Origin: Planctomycetota bacterium
GTDB lineage: Bacteria; Planctomycetota; J058
Reading direction: 5' to 3'
Length of the DNA stretch: 64,000 nt
Assembly (NCBI GenBank): GCA_023954375.1
Contig: JAMLIC010000003.1
Span: forward strand, 310,001 to 374,000
Positions 9,371 through 16,633 of the stretch are shown piece after piece (within the stretch, counting starts at the first letter, position 1; each line of letters opens with the position of its first letter). The notes beneath the pieces were generated by a model. The model ran no database searches and was not told the DNA's origin. It saw only the letters and a program-made list of their open reading frames with translations. The position numbers were made by a program, and so were the translations under genes.

Positions 9371-11073
9371 GCGCCGCCCCCCAGCACGGCCGAGGCGTCG
9401 ACGATCCCGTAGCGGTAGCCCTGCTCGGTGAGGAAGCGCTGGCGGTTCATGGCGAAGTCGGTCTCGGTCGTCCCCTCGGTGACGAGCGTGTAGAAGGCCG
9501 CCGCGCGGCCGTCCTCCTTGGGGCGCAGGACGCGCCCGAGCCGCTGCGCCTCCTCCTGGCGCGAGCCGAACATGCCCGAGACCTGGATCAGGACCGACGC
9601 CTCGGGCAGGTCGAGCGAGTAGTTGCCCACGCTCGACAGGAGCAGCAGGTTGAGCTGCCCGGCGCGGAAGAGCGCGCACAGCCGCTCGCGCTCCTTCGCC
9701 GGCGTCTTGCCCGTGATCTGCGGCGCGCCCGTGAGCTGGGCCACCGCCTCGAGCTGCTCGAGGTAGGTGCCGATCACGAGCGTCGGCTCCGCGCGGTGGC
9801 GCTCGAGGAGCGCGAAGAGCACGTCGAGCTTGGCCGGGCTGGCCGCGGCGACGCGGAACTTCTCCTTCTGCGGGGCGAGGGCGTATTCGCGGCGGAGCGC
9901 GTCGGACATGGGCACGCGCACCTCCGTGCACGTCGCCTGCGCGATCCAGCCCTTCTGCTCGAGGACCTTCCAGGGGACGTCGTAGCGCTTGGGGCCGATC
10001 AGGCTGAAGACGTCGCTCGCCCGGCCGTCCTCGCGCACGAGCGTGGCCGTGAGGCCCAGGCGCCGCACGCCCTGCACCTCGCACGCCATGCGGAACACGG
10101 GGGCCGGCAGGAGGTGGACCTCGTCGTAGATGATCAGCCCCCACGGGTGCGCGCGCACGAGGTCCATGGCCGGGCAGGCCTCGACCTGCTTGCTCTTCCG
10201 GTGCGTGAGGAGCTGGTAGGTCGTGAGCGTGACCGGGCCGAGCTCCTTGCGCTTGCCCGTGAGCTCGCAGACGTCCATGGGCGCGAGCGTCGTCTTGTCG
10301 ATCAGCTCGCGCTCCCACTGGCGCACGGCCATGTCGGAGGTGCAGACGATCAGCGTCTGCTGGCCGACCGTCGCCAGGGCGGCGAGCCCGACGATCGTCT
10401 TGCCCGCGCCGCAGGGGAGCACGACGACGCCCGAGCCGCCGCCGCTCGCGCCGCCCTTGTGGAACGCCTCGACGGCCCGGCGCTGGTAGTCGCGCGGCCC
10501 GAAGGGCGCCCCGTCCTGCGTGACGTCTCTCAGGGCCACCTCGAGCCGGGCGCCCTCCTGGTAGCCGGCGAGGTCCTCGACGGGCCAGCCGAGGGCGGTC
10601 AGCTCCTGCTTGAGGCGCCCGCGCCCGTCCTCGCGGATCACGAGCGCGCCCGGGCGCCGCTCGGCCACGAACGCCTGCACCGGCGCGTGGGCCCACGCCT
10701 CGTCGAGCGCCAGCGGCTCCGACTCGTGCGCGGAGAGCAGCAGCGCCCCGTCGCCCGCGCGCGTGAGGCGCAGCTTGCCGTAGCGGGCCATGTGCGTCCT
10801 GATCGCGTCGATCACGTTTGCGGGGACGGGGAAGCGCGACAGCCGCTCGAGCGCCGCGAGGACCTCGTCGGCCGTGTGGCCGGCCGACGCCGCGTTCCAG
10901 AGCGACAGCGCGGTGAGCCGGTAGGTGTGCACGTACTCGGGCGCCTTGACCAGCTCGGCGAAGGGCACGAGCGCGTCGCGCGCGTCCTCGTAGGCGGGCC
11001 CCCCCGTCTCGAGCAGGATCGTGTGGTCGTTCTGGACGATCACCGGCCGGTCGGCCGCCGTGCTGGCTCCCAT
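9367..11073 (-). CDS. XPB-family DNA repair helicase (SF2, DEVH box)
   Basis: 568 aa. 3'-5' SF2 helicase related to eukaryotic XPB/ERCC3 and bacterial XPB. The N-terminal XPB-specific domain (1-180) is followed by Walker A LPCGAGKT (219-226), the DEVH box (317-320), motif III LTATLVREDG (341-350, containing the XPB RED triplet), motif V around SSVGNYSLDLPEAS and motif VI QRLGRVLRPK. Start ATG 11073 is chosen because a TAGGGT -10 box lies 10 bp upstream, giving an essentially leaderless mRNA. An upstream in-frame extension is unlikely. It lies divergent from a mismatch glycosylase gene, another DNA-repair function. Confidence 0.92.
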   Translation of the reverse strand: MGASTAADRPVIVQNDHTILLETGGPAYEDARDALVPFAELVKAPEYVHTYRLTALSLWNAASAGHTADEVLAALERLSRFPVPANVIDAIRTHMARYGKLRLTRAGDGALLLSAHESEPLALDEAWAHAPVQAFVAERRPGALVIREDGRGRLKQELTALGWPVEDLAGYQEGARLEVALRDVTQDGAPFGPRDYQRRAVEAFHKGGASGGGSGVVVLPCGAGKTIVGLAALATVGQQTLIVCTSDMAVRQWERELIDKTTLAPMDVCELTGKRKELGPVTLTTYQLLTHRKSKQVEACPAMDLVRAHPWGLIIYDEVHLLPAPVFRMACEVQGVRRLGLTATLVREDGRASDVFSLIGPKRYDVPWKVLEQKGWIAQATCTEVRVPMSDALRREYALAPQKEKFRVAAASPAKLDVLFALLERHRAEPTLVIGTYLEQLEAVAQLTGAPQITGKTPAKERERLCALFRAGQLNLLLLSSVGNYSLDLPEASVLIQVSGMFGSRQEEAQRLGRVLRPKEDGRAAAFYTLVTEGTTETDFAMNRQRFLTEQGYRYGIVDASAVLGGGA

Positions 11074-11083
11074 GGCGGGGATC

Positions 11084-11089
11084 ACCCTA
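11084..11089 (-). promoter_or_regulatory. Candidate -10 element of the XPB operon
   Basis: TAGGGT lies 10 bp before the helicase ATG. A TANNNT box this close to the start predicts a leaderless or nearly leaderless transcript. Confidence 0.45.
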
Positions 11090-11114
11090 CCAGGCGCCAC
11101 CCCCATCGCCCGAT

Positions 11115-11134
11115 CCGGAGCGCTCCGGAGCGCT
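11115..11134. repeat. Tandem 10-mer CCGGAGCGCT x2, containing a 14-bp palindrome
   Basis: Two direct copies of CCGGAGCGCT lie exactly one helical turn apart, between the divergent XPB and glycosylase genes. CCGGAGCGCTCCGG (11115-11128) is a perfect palindrome. It sits just upstream of the presumed -35 region of XPB, so it may be an operator. Confidence 0.4.
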
Positions 11135-11168
11135 GGTCGCACGACCGCCGGCCTGGTCCACTCAGGCG

Positions 11169-11687
11169 ATGCCACGCCTCAGGGACGTGCTCGTCGACCG
11201 CCCGCGGGTCCTGTTCGTGGGGATCAACCCCGGGTCCCGCTCGGGCGCGGTCGGCCATCACTTCGCCGGCAAGGGCAACCCGTTCTGGCGCCTCCTGCAC
11301 GCCAGCGGCCTCACGCCCGTCCAGCTCGCGCCCGAAGAGGACCAGCGCCTGGCGGAGTTCGGCCTGGCGCTCACCAACGTCTGCCCGCGGACGACGCGGA
11401 CGGCCGCCGAGCTCACGCCGGCCGAGCTGAAGGCCGGCGCGCGCACGCTGAAGAAGAAGGTCGCCAGGCTGCGCCCGCAGGTCGTCGCGCTCGTCGGCCT
11501 GACGATCTACCCGCTCCTCTTCGGCGCGCCCTCCGGCGGCGCCGGGCTCAAGGAGGTCGACCTCGCGGGCGCGCGCGTGTTCGTCCTGCCGAACCCGAGC
11601 GGGCTCAACGCCAGCTTCCCGGGGTTCGAGCACAAGCTGGTGTGGTTCCGGGCCCTGCGCGAGCTCCTCGACGAGGCCGGCCCGTGA
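11169..11687 (+). CDS. mug: Mismatch-specific uracil/thymine DNA glycosylase (MUG/TDG family)
   Basis: 172 aa, the normal length for the family. It removes U or T from G mismatches in base excision repair. The family motif GINPG near the N-terminus carries the catalytic-region Asn, and NPSGLN near the C-terminus is the second DNA-contact motif. The stop overlaps the GTG of the next gene (GTGA). The start ATG at 11169 has no clear Shine-Dalgarno sequence. Confidence 0.9.
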   Translation: MPRLRDVLVDRPRVLFVGINPGSRSGAVGHHFAGKGNPFWRLLHASGLTPVQLAPEEDQRLAEFGLALTNVCPRTTRTAAELTPAELKAGARTLKKKVARLRPQVVALVGLTIYPLLFGAPSGGAGLKEVDLAGARVFVLPNPSGLNASFPGFEHKLVWFRALRELLDEAGP

Positions 11688-12652
11688 TCGACTTCGACGC
11701 CAAGTTCGACCGTCGGGCGCCCCGCCCGACGCCGAGCGCGGCCGAGGTCGCGGCGCTGCTCGACGTCGAGGTGGAGGCGCTCGAGCCGCTCGCCGGCGGC
11801 TACACGAACACCAACCTGCGCGTGCGCCTCGCGGGCGACCCCGCCTGGAAGGTCCTGCGCCTCCCCGAGCGCGACCCGGACGGCCTCTCTCGCGAGGTGG
11901 CCCTCCTGGAGCGCGTCGCCGAGCGCGTGCCCGCGCCGCGGGTCCTCGCGCACGGCGGCGCGCCGGGTCGCCCATGGGCGCTCCTCGCCTGGGTCGACGG
12001 CCGGTCGCTGGCCGACGCCCTCGCCGACGAGCGCCTGGGGCCGCCCGGCTGGGCGGCGGGGGCCCGGGCGACGGGGGAGGTCCTGGCCCGGGTCCACGAG
12101 GTCCGCTTCGCGGCGGCCGGGTTCCTCGACGCGCGCCTCGAGGTCGCCCGGCCGCTCGGCGACCTGGCCGCCGCCTTCCTCGACTTCGCGGCGAAGGCGC
12201 TGGCCGACGCGCGCGCCTCGGCGCGTCTCGGCCCCGCGCTCGTCGAGCGGACCCGCGCCCACGTGCGCCGGCACGGCGGCCTCCTCGCCGACCTCGAGGA
12301 GACGGCGGCGCTGGTCCACTCGGACTTCAACGCCAAGAACGTCCTCGTGCGCGAGGTCGACGACCGGGTGGAGGTCGCGGCCGTGCTCGACTGGGAGTTC
12401 GCCTTCTCGGGCTGCCCGCTGGTGGACCTGGGCAACTTCCTGCGCTTCGCGCACGAGCGGCCGCCCGAGGTCGAGGCCGCCTTCGTCGCCGGCTACGAGG
12501 CCGCGCGCGGCGCGCGCCTCCCACGCGGGTGGCGGCGCGCCGCGACGCTGCTCGACCTGACGGCGCTCCTCGAGATGCTCACCCGCGAGCAGGCGGGTCC
12601 GCGCACGCTGAGCACGGCGCGCGACGCCATCGCGCGGGCCGTGGACGGGTGA
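11684..12652 (+). CDS. Aminoglycoside phosphotransferase / choline kinase-like protein
   Basis: 322 aa. Protein-kinase-like fold with the APH signatures HSDFNAKNVLV (Brenner-type catalytic loop) and DWEFAFSGCPLVDLG (metal-binding Asp). The N-terminal lobe has GGYTNTNLRV and WKVLRLPERD, the likely nucleotide loop and Lys. The true substrate of such family members is usually unknown (sugar, amino alcohol or antibiotic), and resistance should not be assumed. GTG start at 11684 is coupled to mug. Confidence 0.8.
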   Translation: MIDFDAKFDRRAPRPTPSAAEVAALLDVEVEALEPLAGGYTNTNLRVRLAGDPAWKVLRLPERDPDGLSREVALLERVAERVPAPRVLAHGGAPGRPWALLAWVDGRSLADALADERLGPPGWAAGARATGEVLARVHEVRFAAAGFLDARLEVARPLGDLAAAFLDFAAKALADARASARLGPALVERTRAHVRRHGGLLADLEETAALVHSDFNAKNVLVREVDDRVEVAAVLDWEFAFSGCPLVDLGNFLRFAHERPPEVEAAFVAGYEAARGARLPRGWRRAATLLDLTALLEMLTREQAGPRTLSTARDAIARAVDG

Positions 12653-12666
12653 CCGCGCTCGTCGAC

Positions 12667-12695
12667 TTGGCCGGCCGCGTCAGCGTGTGTATCCT
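12667..12695 (+). promoter_or_regulatory. Candidate sigma-70 promoter, plus strand
   Basis: TTGGCC (-35), a 17-bp spacer and TATCCT (-10). The predicted start near 12702 would transcribe antisense to the hairpin-rich unit at 12713-12914 and on into the Prok-RING gene. Confidence 0.45.
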
Positions 12696-12712
12696 GCTGA
12701 TGAGGAGGAGGT

Positions 12713-12914
12713 CCCCGCCCCGGGGGTCAGCCCGGGACGGGGTGCCGGTCCTACCGGCGGATCACGATCGTCACCTTCCAGTGTCCGATCGTGACCGTCA
12801 CGCGAACCGTCATTCGCGTTTCCTCCTTTGGTTGCCGGCCGACAGGCCCGAGCACGCGCTCGGTCCCACCTGTCGGCCGGTTGCCTTTCGGCTTCCGTTC
12901 GGGCCCGAGTCTAC
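12713..12914 (-). ncRNA. Highly structured RNA unit (chain of hairpins) around a micro-ORF
   Basis: Read on the minus strand: a TAGACT -10-like box (12909-12914); a GCC-GAAA-GGC hairpin with a GNRA loop (12883-12892); a 12-bp perfect stem CCGGCCGACAGG/CCTGTCGGCCGG (12835-12880) capped by CCGAGC-GCGT-GCTCGG with an asymmetric internal loop; a single-stranded AAAGGAGG; a 7-bp hairpin ACGCGAA/TTCGCGT (12800-12819) that includes the AUG; an 8-bp stem CACGATCG/CGATCGTG; GCCGG-TAGGA-CCGGC; and a terminator-like stem CCCCG.CCCGGG (12713-12742). This may be a cis-regulatory leader, an sRNA or a dual-function RNA. No known Rfam family was recognised. Confidence 0.45.
12751..12813 (-). CDS. Micro-ORF, 20-residue Thr/Val-rich peptide
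   Basis: ATG 12813 to TAG 12751, with an excellent Shine-Dalgarno AAAGGAGG ending 7 nt before the ATG. The peptide is almost strictly alternating Thr/Val/Ile with one Trp and a C-terminal Arg pair, the pattern of a beta hairpin. The AUG lies in a small hairpin (12800-12819), so translation may be gated by structure. It is too short to rule out chance. The strong ribosome-binding site is the main support. Confidence 0.4.
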   Translation of the reverse strand: MTVRVTVTIGHWKVTIVIRR

Positions 12915-12982
12915 GGAGACGCCCCGACAGGTCGGGCGCACGTGCGGCTGAACCCGGCCGCCTCCTCGGCGTCGAGTTCTCG

Positions 12983-13315
12983 GTGACCGAGCGCCTCGCC
13001 CTTCGCCCGCTCCCGAGCGCCGACCTGCGCTGCGCCTACTGCCACGGCTCCGCGGCGGACGCGGCGACCTGCGCCGGGTGCGGGACGTGGACGCACCCGG
13101 GCTGCCTCACGGAGGCGGGCGCCTGCCCCACGCTCGGCTGCCCGGAGGCGGCGCCCCGCCCGCCGCGCCGCGTCCGACGGCGGGCGCGCCCGGTCGGCTT
13201 CGTCGCGTGGTGGACCAGGAACCGCCGGCTCGCGGCTGCCGCATCGGCGATCTGGACCGTCGTGGCCACCGCCGGTCTGTTCCTCGTCCGCGACACGATG
13301 CTCGTCGTCCCGTAG
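12983..13315 (+). CDS. Small membrane protein with prokaryotic RING-like zinc finger
   Basis: 110 aa if started at GTG 12983. The frame is open upstream, but without better starts: the ATG at 12791 lies over the opposite-strand RNA unit. A Cys/His cluster (CAYCH, CAGCGTWTHPGCL, CPTLGC; about residues 15-55) matches the Prok-RING pattern common in planctomycetes and relatives. It is followed by a basic stretch and one membrane helix (about 85-105). It is probably a membrane-anchored zinc-binding protein of unknown partner. Confidence 0.65.
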   Translation: MTERLALRPLPSADLRCAYCHGSAADAATCAGCGTWTHPGCLTEAGACPTLGCPEAAPRPPRRVRRRARPVGFVAWWTRNRRLAAAASAIWTVVATAGLFLVRDTMLVVP

Positions 13316-13468
13316 AACCTCGGCGTTCGACACGACACCGCAGGCAGCGCCCGCAAGGTGGCGCAGCAGCAGCGCGTGAACTCCTGGCGTCGGTCCGCTC
13401 TCAGGCGCACGCCACGTGCGTTCGCAGCCGGAGCACCAGGCGAGGCCGACGATGGCGGCCGCAGCCGC

Positions 13469-13474
13469 TAACCT
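13469..13474 (+). promoter_or_regulatory. Candidate -10 element of the MFS gene (leaderless)
   Basis: TAACCT ends 6 bp before the ATG at 13481, so transcription would start at or next to the start codon. Confidence 0.45.
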
Positions 13475-13480
13475 CCAAGG

Positions 13481-14647
13481 ATGGACCCGCCCCTCCTCAC
13501 CCGCCCGTTCCTGCTCCTCGTCGCGGCGCACTTCCTGCAGGGGCTGGGCTTCGCGTCCATGCTCCTCCTGCCGCTCTACCTCGACCACCTGGGCGCCAGC
13601 CGGGCGGAGGTCGGCCTCGTCATGGCCGTCGCCGGCGTCGGCTCGCTCCTGGCGCGCCCGCTGGTCGCCTGGTCGCTCGACCGCGTGGGCCGGCGGCCGA
13701 CGTTGATCGTCGGCACCGGGCTGGTCGTGCTCGGGATGACGCTGCTCGCGCTCGTGACCTCGACCGGCCCGCTCGTCTACGCCGTGCGCGTCGTCTTCGG
13801 CCTGGGCCAGGGGGCGCTCTTCGCCGGCTACTTCACGGTGGCCGCGGACATCGTCCCCGAAGCGCGCCGCACGGAGGGGATCGCGCTGTTCGGGATCTCG
13901 GGCCTCGTGCCGCTGGCGCTCAACGGCTTCGTGGCGCTCGCGCGCCTCGACGCCGACGCGCTCCGGTGGCTCTACCCCGTCGCCGCCCTGCTCGTCGCGT
14001 CGTCGCTCCTGTTCGTCGTGCGCCTGCCGGAGCCCCCGCCGCACCCGCCGGCCGGCGACGACGAGGGGAGCGTGTGGGAGGCGCTCCGCCAGCGGCGCCT
14101 CGTCCCCGTGTGGCTGGCGACGGCGACCTTCGCCGCGAGCATGGCCGTGTTCATGGCCTTCGTCACCGTGATCGCCGAGGCGCGGGGCGTGAACTGGCCG
14201 GCGGCGGTGTGGCTGCCCTACGCGGCGGGCGCCGTGTCGGTGCGCCTCGTCGGCGCGCGCCTCCCCGACCGCCTCGGCCCCGAGAACCTCGTCGCGCCCG
14301 CCGTCGGCCTGTTCGCCCTGGCCCTGCTCCTCGCCGGGCGAGGGACCACGGACGCCAGCTTCCTCCTGGCCGGCCTCGTGGGCGGCCTGGCGCACGGCCT
14401 GGCCTTCCCGATCGTCGCCGGCCAGGCCGTCAGCCGCGCGCCGGCGCGCTGGCGCGGGTCGGTGATGTCGTTGTTCACCGCGGTGTGGCAGGCGGCGGAG
14501 ATGGTCGCCCCGCCGATCGGCGGCCTCGTCGCCGACCGCGCCGGCGACGCGCGCATGACGGGACTCGTCGCCCTCGCCGCGGCCGTGAGCCTGCTCCCGT
14601 GGTTGGCGCTCGAGCGCCGGTTCGGCGGGCGCGCGGTCGGTCGCTGA
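13481..14647 (+). CDS. Major facilitator superfamily (MFS) transporter
   Basis: 388 aa with about 12 predicted membrane helices, the normal MFS size. The loop after helix 2 carries the MFS motif-A-like DRVGRRPTLIVG (about residues 67-78). The central loop (EPPPHPPAGDDEG) separates the two six-helix halves. The substrate is unknown, and drug or metabolite export is possible. The start is supported by a TAACCT -10 box placed for a leaderless mRNA. Confidence 0.88.
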   Translation: MDPPLLTRPFLLLVAAHFLQGLGFASMLLLPLYLDHLGASRAEVGLVMAVAGVGSLLARPLVAWSLDRVGRRPTLIVGTGLVVLGMTLLALVTSTGPLVYAVRVVFGLGQGALFAGYFTVAADIVPEARRTEGIALFGISGLVPLALNGFVALARLDADALRWLYPVAALLVASSLLFVVRLPEPPPHPPAGDDEGSVWEALRQRRLVPVWLATATFAASMAVFMAFVTVIAEARGVNWPAAVWLPYAAGAVSVRLVGARLPDRLGPENLVAPAVGLFALALLLAGRGTTDASFLLAGLVGGLAHGLAFPIVAGQAVSRAPARWRGSVMSLFTAVWQAAEMVAPPIGGLVADRAGDARMTGLVALAAAVSLLPWLALERRFGGRAVGR

Positions 14648-14752
14648 CGTGTTTCGCGCGCGGCACGCCTCGCTGGGGCGTCTCGCCACACCCGGCGCGC
14701 GGCGTGGTCGGCCGCCGCCGAGGCCGCTACCCTGGCCGGCGAGAGGGGTGCG

Positions 14753-16633
14753 ATGCCCGACCACGCGGCCGCCCAGGAGACGCGGGACGCCGGCGGCGAC
14801 GGCCCGGCGAAGACGGTGATCCTGTCGCACGCGCCGGCCGAGGCGCTCGGCGAGTTCGAGCTGCTCGAGGAGCTCGGGCGCGGCGGCATGGGCGTCGTCT
14901 ACCGGGCGCGGCAGCGCTCGCTCGGTCGCGAGGTGGCGCTCAAGGTCCTGTCGCCCGCCTGCTCCGCCGACCCCGAGGCCAGCGCGCGCTTCCTGCGCGA
15001 GGCGCGGGCGGCGGCCGCGATCAGCCACCCCAACGTGATCACCTGCTACGCGGCCGGCGAGGACGGCGGGCGCCTCTACCTGGCCATGGAGCTCATGCGC
15101 GGGGGCGACGCCCAGCGCCTGGCCGAGCAGGCGGGCGGGCGGCTGCCGGAGCGGCGCGCGCTCGAGGTGATCCGCGACGCGGCGCGCGGCCTGGGCGCGC
15201 TCGAGCGCGCGGGGCTCCTGCACCGCGACATCAAGCCGGCGAACATCTTCGTCACCGAGGACGGGGTCGCCAAGCTGGCCGACCTCGGGCTGGCGCGCAC
15301 CCGCGCGGGCGACGACCGCATGACCCACGCGGGCACGATCATGGGCACGCCGGCGTTCATGTCGCCCGAGCAGGCGGAGGCCGCCGACGACCTCGACATC
15401 CGCAGCGACGTCTACGCGCTCGGGGCCTCGCTGTTCACGCTCGTCACGGGCCGCGCCCCCTTCGACGGGCGGAGCGCCCTCGCCGTCATGAGCAAGGTCC
15501 TGCAGGAGCCGCCGCCCGACCCGCGCGCGCTCGCGCCCGGCCTCTCGGACGCCGCGGCGGCGCTGATCCTCCGCGCCATGGCGAAGGAGCGCGAGCGGCG
15601 CTTCCCGGGCGCGGCCGCGCTGCTCGAGGCGCTCGAGGCCGCCCTCGCGGCGCCGACCGCGCCGCGGCCCGCCCCGGCGCGCGGCTGGCAGGTCGCCGCC
15701 GGGGCCCTCGGGGTGGTCGCCGCCGTGAGCGTGGCCCTCAGCCTCGTCGGGGGGCGCGCGCCCGAGGCCGGCGCCTCGGCGCCGCCGGTCGCCGCCGGGC
15801 CGTCGGCCACGGCCCCGGCCGAGGCGCCGCCGGTCCCCCCCGAGCCGGCCCCCGTCGCCGCCGGGGACGCCGAGCCGCCGAGCCCCGACGACGACGTGCA
15901 GGGCCCGCTCCGCCCGCGCGCCGCCCCGCCCTCGTCGTGGTCCGTTCGCGACGGCTGGCTCGCGCTCGCGCCGGCGGACGCGGGCGGCCGCGTGTCGCTC
16001 CTCGACGCCGAGGCGGCGCCGCGCCGGCTGCCCCTGCGGGTCGTGTGGCGCCTCCGCGGCGTGCACGTCTCCCGCGAGGGGAGCCCGGGGCTCGTCTACC
16101 ACCTCGGCCTGCGCGCGCGGAACGACGAGGTGGAGGGCGCCGCGGCGCTGCGCGGGGCGGTGTGGCTGACGCTCTCCGTCGAGCGCGACCGGGCGCGAGG
16201 GCTCCTCCTCTGCGCCGACCACCGGCGACGTCCGGGCGACGAGGTGCCGCCGCGCGGCGGGCCGCCGCCCGACGGGCTGGACCGGCTGCACGAGTTCGTC
16301 GTCGCCCCGTTCGGGCCCGACGACGCGCTCGAGCTCGAGCTGGCGTTGACGCGCAGCACGTGGCGGTTCGAGCTGCGGCGCCCGGGCGAGGGCCCGCAGG
16401 GGCGGTCGGGCCGCTTCGACCAGAGCCGGACCACCTCGATGGCGAGCGCGCTCTCGCCCGGCGTGTTCCTCTGGGGCGAGGTCGCCGCCGCGGGCGGCGG
16501 GGGCGGGCGCGGCGAGCTCTCCTGCGAGCTCCTGCCGCCGCCGCCGGAGCCCGCCGAGCCCGCGCGCCCCGCGGAGCCGCGGCCGCCCACGGCGGGCGAC
16601 GTGATCGACCGCCTGCGGCGGGTCGGGCGCTGA
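14753..16633 (+). CDS. Hanks-type Ser/Thr protein kinase with transmembrane segment and C-terminal sensor domain
   Basis: 626 aa. PknB-like kinase domain at about 34-300: G-loop GRGGMGVVY (42-50), Lys64 in ALKVL, HRDIKPAN (157-164), DLG in place of DFG (177-179), and SPE for APE (204-206). One membrane helix lies near 310-330, followed by a Pro/Ala linker and an exported domain of about 230 residues rich in beta strands, with the look of a LamG or DUF1080-like jellyroll. The ligand is unknown. Start ATG 14753 has GAGAGGGG just upstream and a TACCCT -10 box at 14728-14733. The gene abuts its convergent neighbour with no gap. Confidence 0.9.
   Translation: MPDHAAAQETRDAGGDGPAKTVILSHAPAEALGEFELLEELGRGGMGVVYRARQRSLGREVALKVLSPACSADPEASARFLREARAAAAISHPNVITCYAAGEDGGRLYLAMELMRGGDAQRLAEQAGGRLPERRALEVIRDAARGLGALERAGLLHRDIKPANIFVTEDGVAKLADLGLARTRAGDDRMTHAGTIMGTPAFMSPEQAEAADDLDIRSDVYALGASLFTLVTGRAPFDGRSALAVMSKVLQEPPPDPRALAPGLSDAAAALILRAMAKERERRFPGAAALLEALEAALAAPTAPRPAPARGWQVAAGALGVVAAVSVALSLVGGRAPEAGASAPPVAAGPSATAPAEAPPVPPEPAPVAAGDAEPPSPDDDVQGPLRPRAAPPSSWSVRDGWLALAPADAGGRVSLLDAEAAPRRLPLRVVWRLRGVHVSREGSPGLVYHLGLRARNDEVEGAAALRGAVWLTLSVERDRARGLLLCADHRRRPGDEVPPRGGPPPDGLDRLHEFVVAPFGPDDALELELALTRSTWRFELRRPGEGPQGRSGRFDQSRTTSMASALSPGVFLWGEVAAAGGGGGRGELSCELLPPPPEPAEPARPAEPRPPTAGDVIDRLRRVGR

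Noticed and set aside
11974..12951. 325-aa ORF overlapping the phosphotransferase
   Set aside because: Same-strand shadow of the phosphotransferase in another frame; Arg/Gly/Pro composition.
12791..12982. N-terminal extension of the Prok-RING protein from ATG 12791
   Set aside because: It lies on the hairpin-rich RNA unit, has no ribosome-binding site, and adds a low-complexity Arg/Pro stretch without family similarity.
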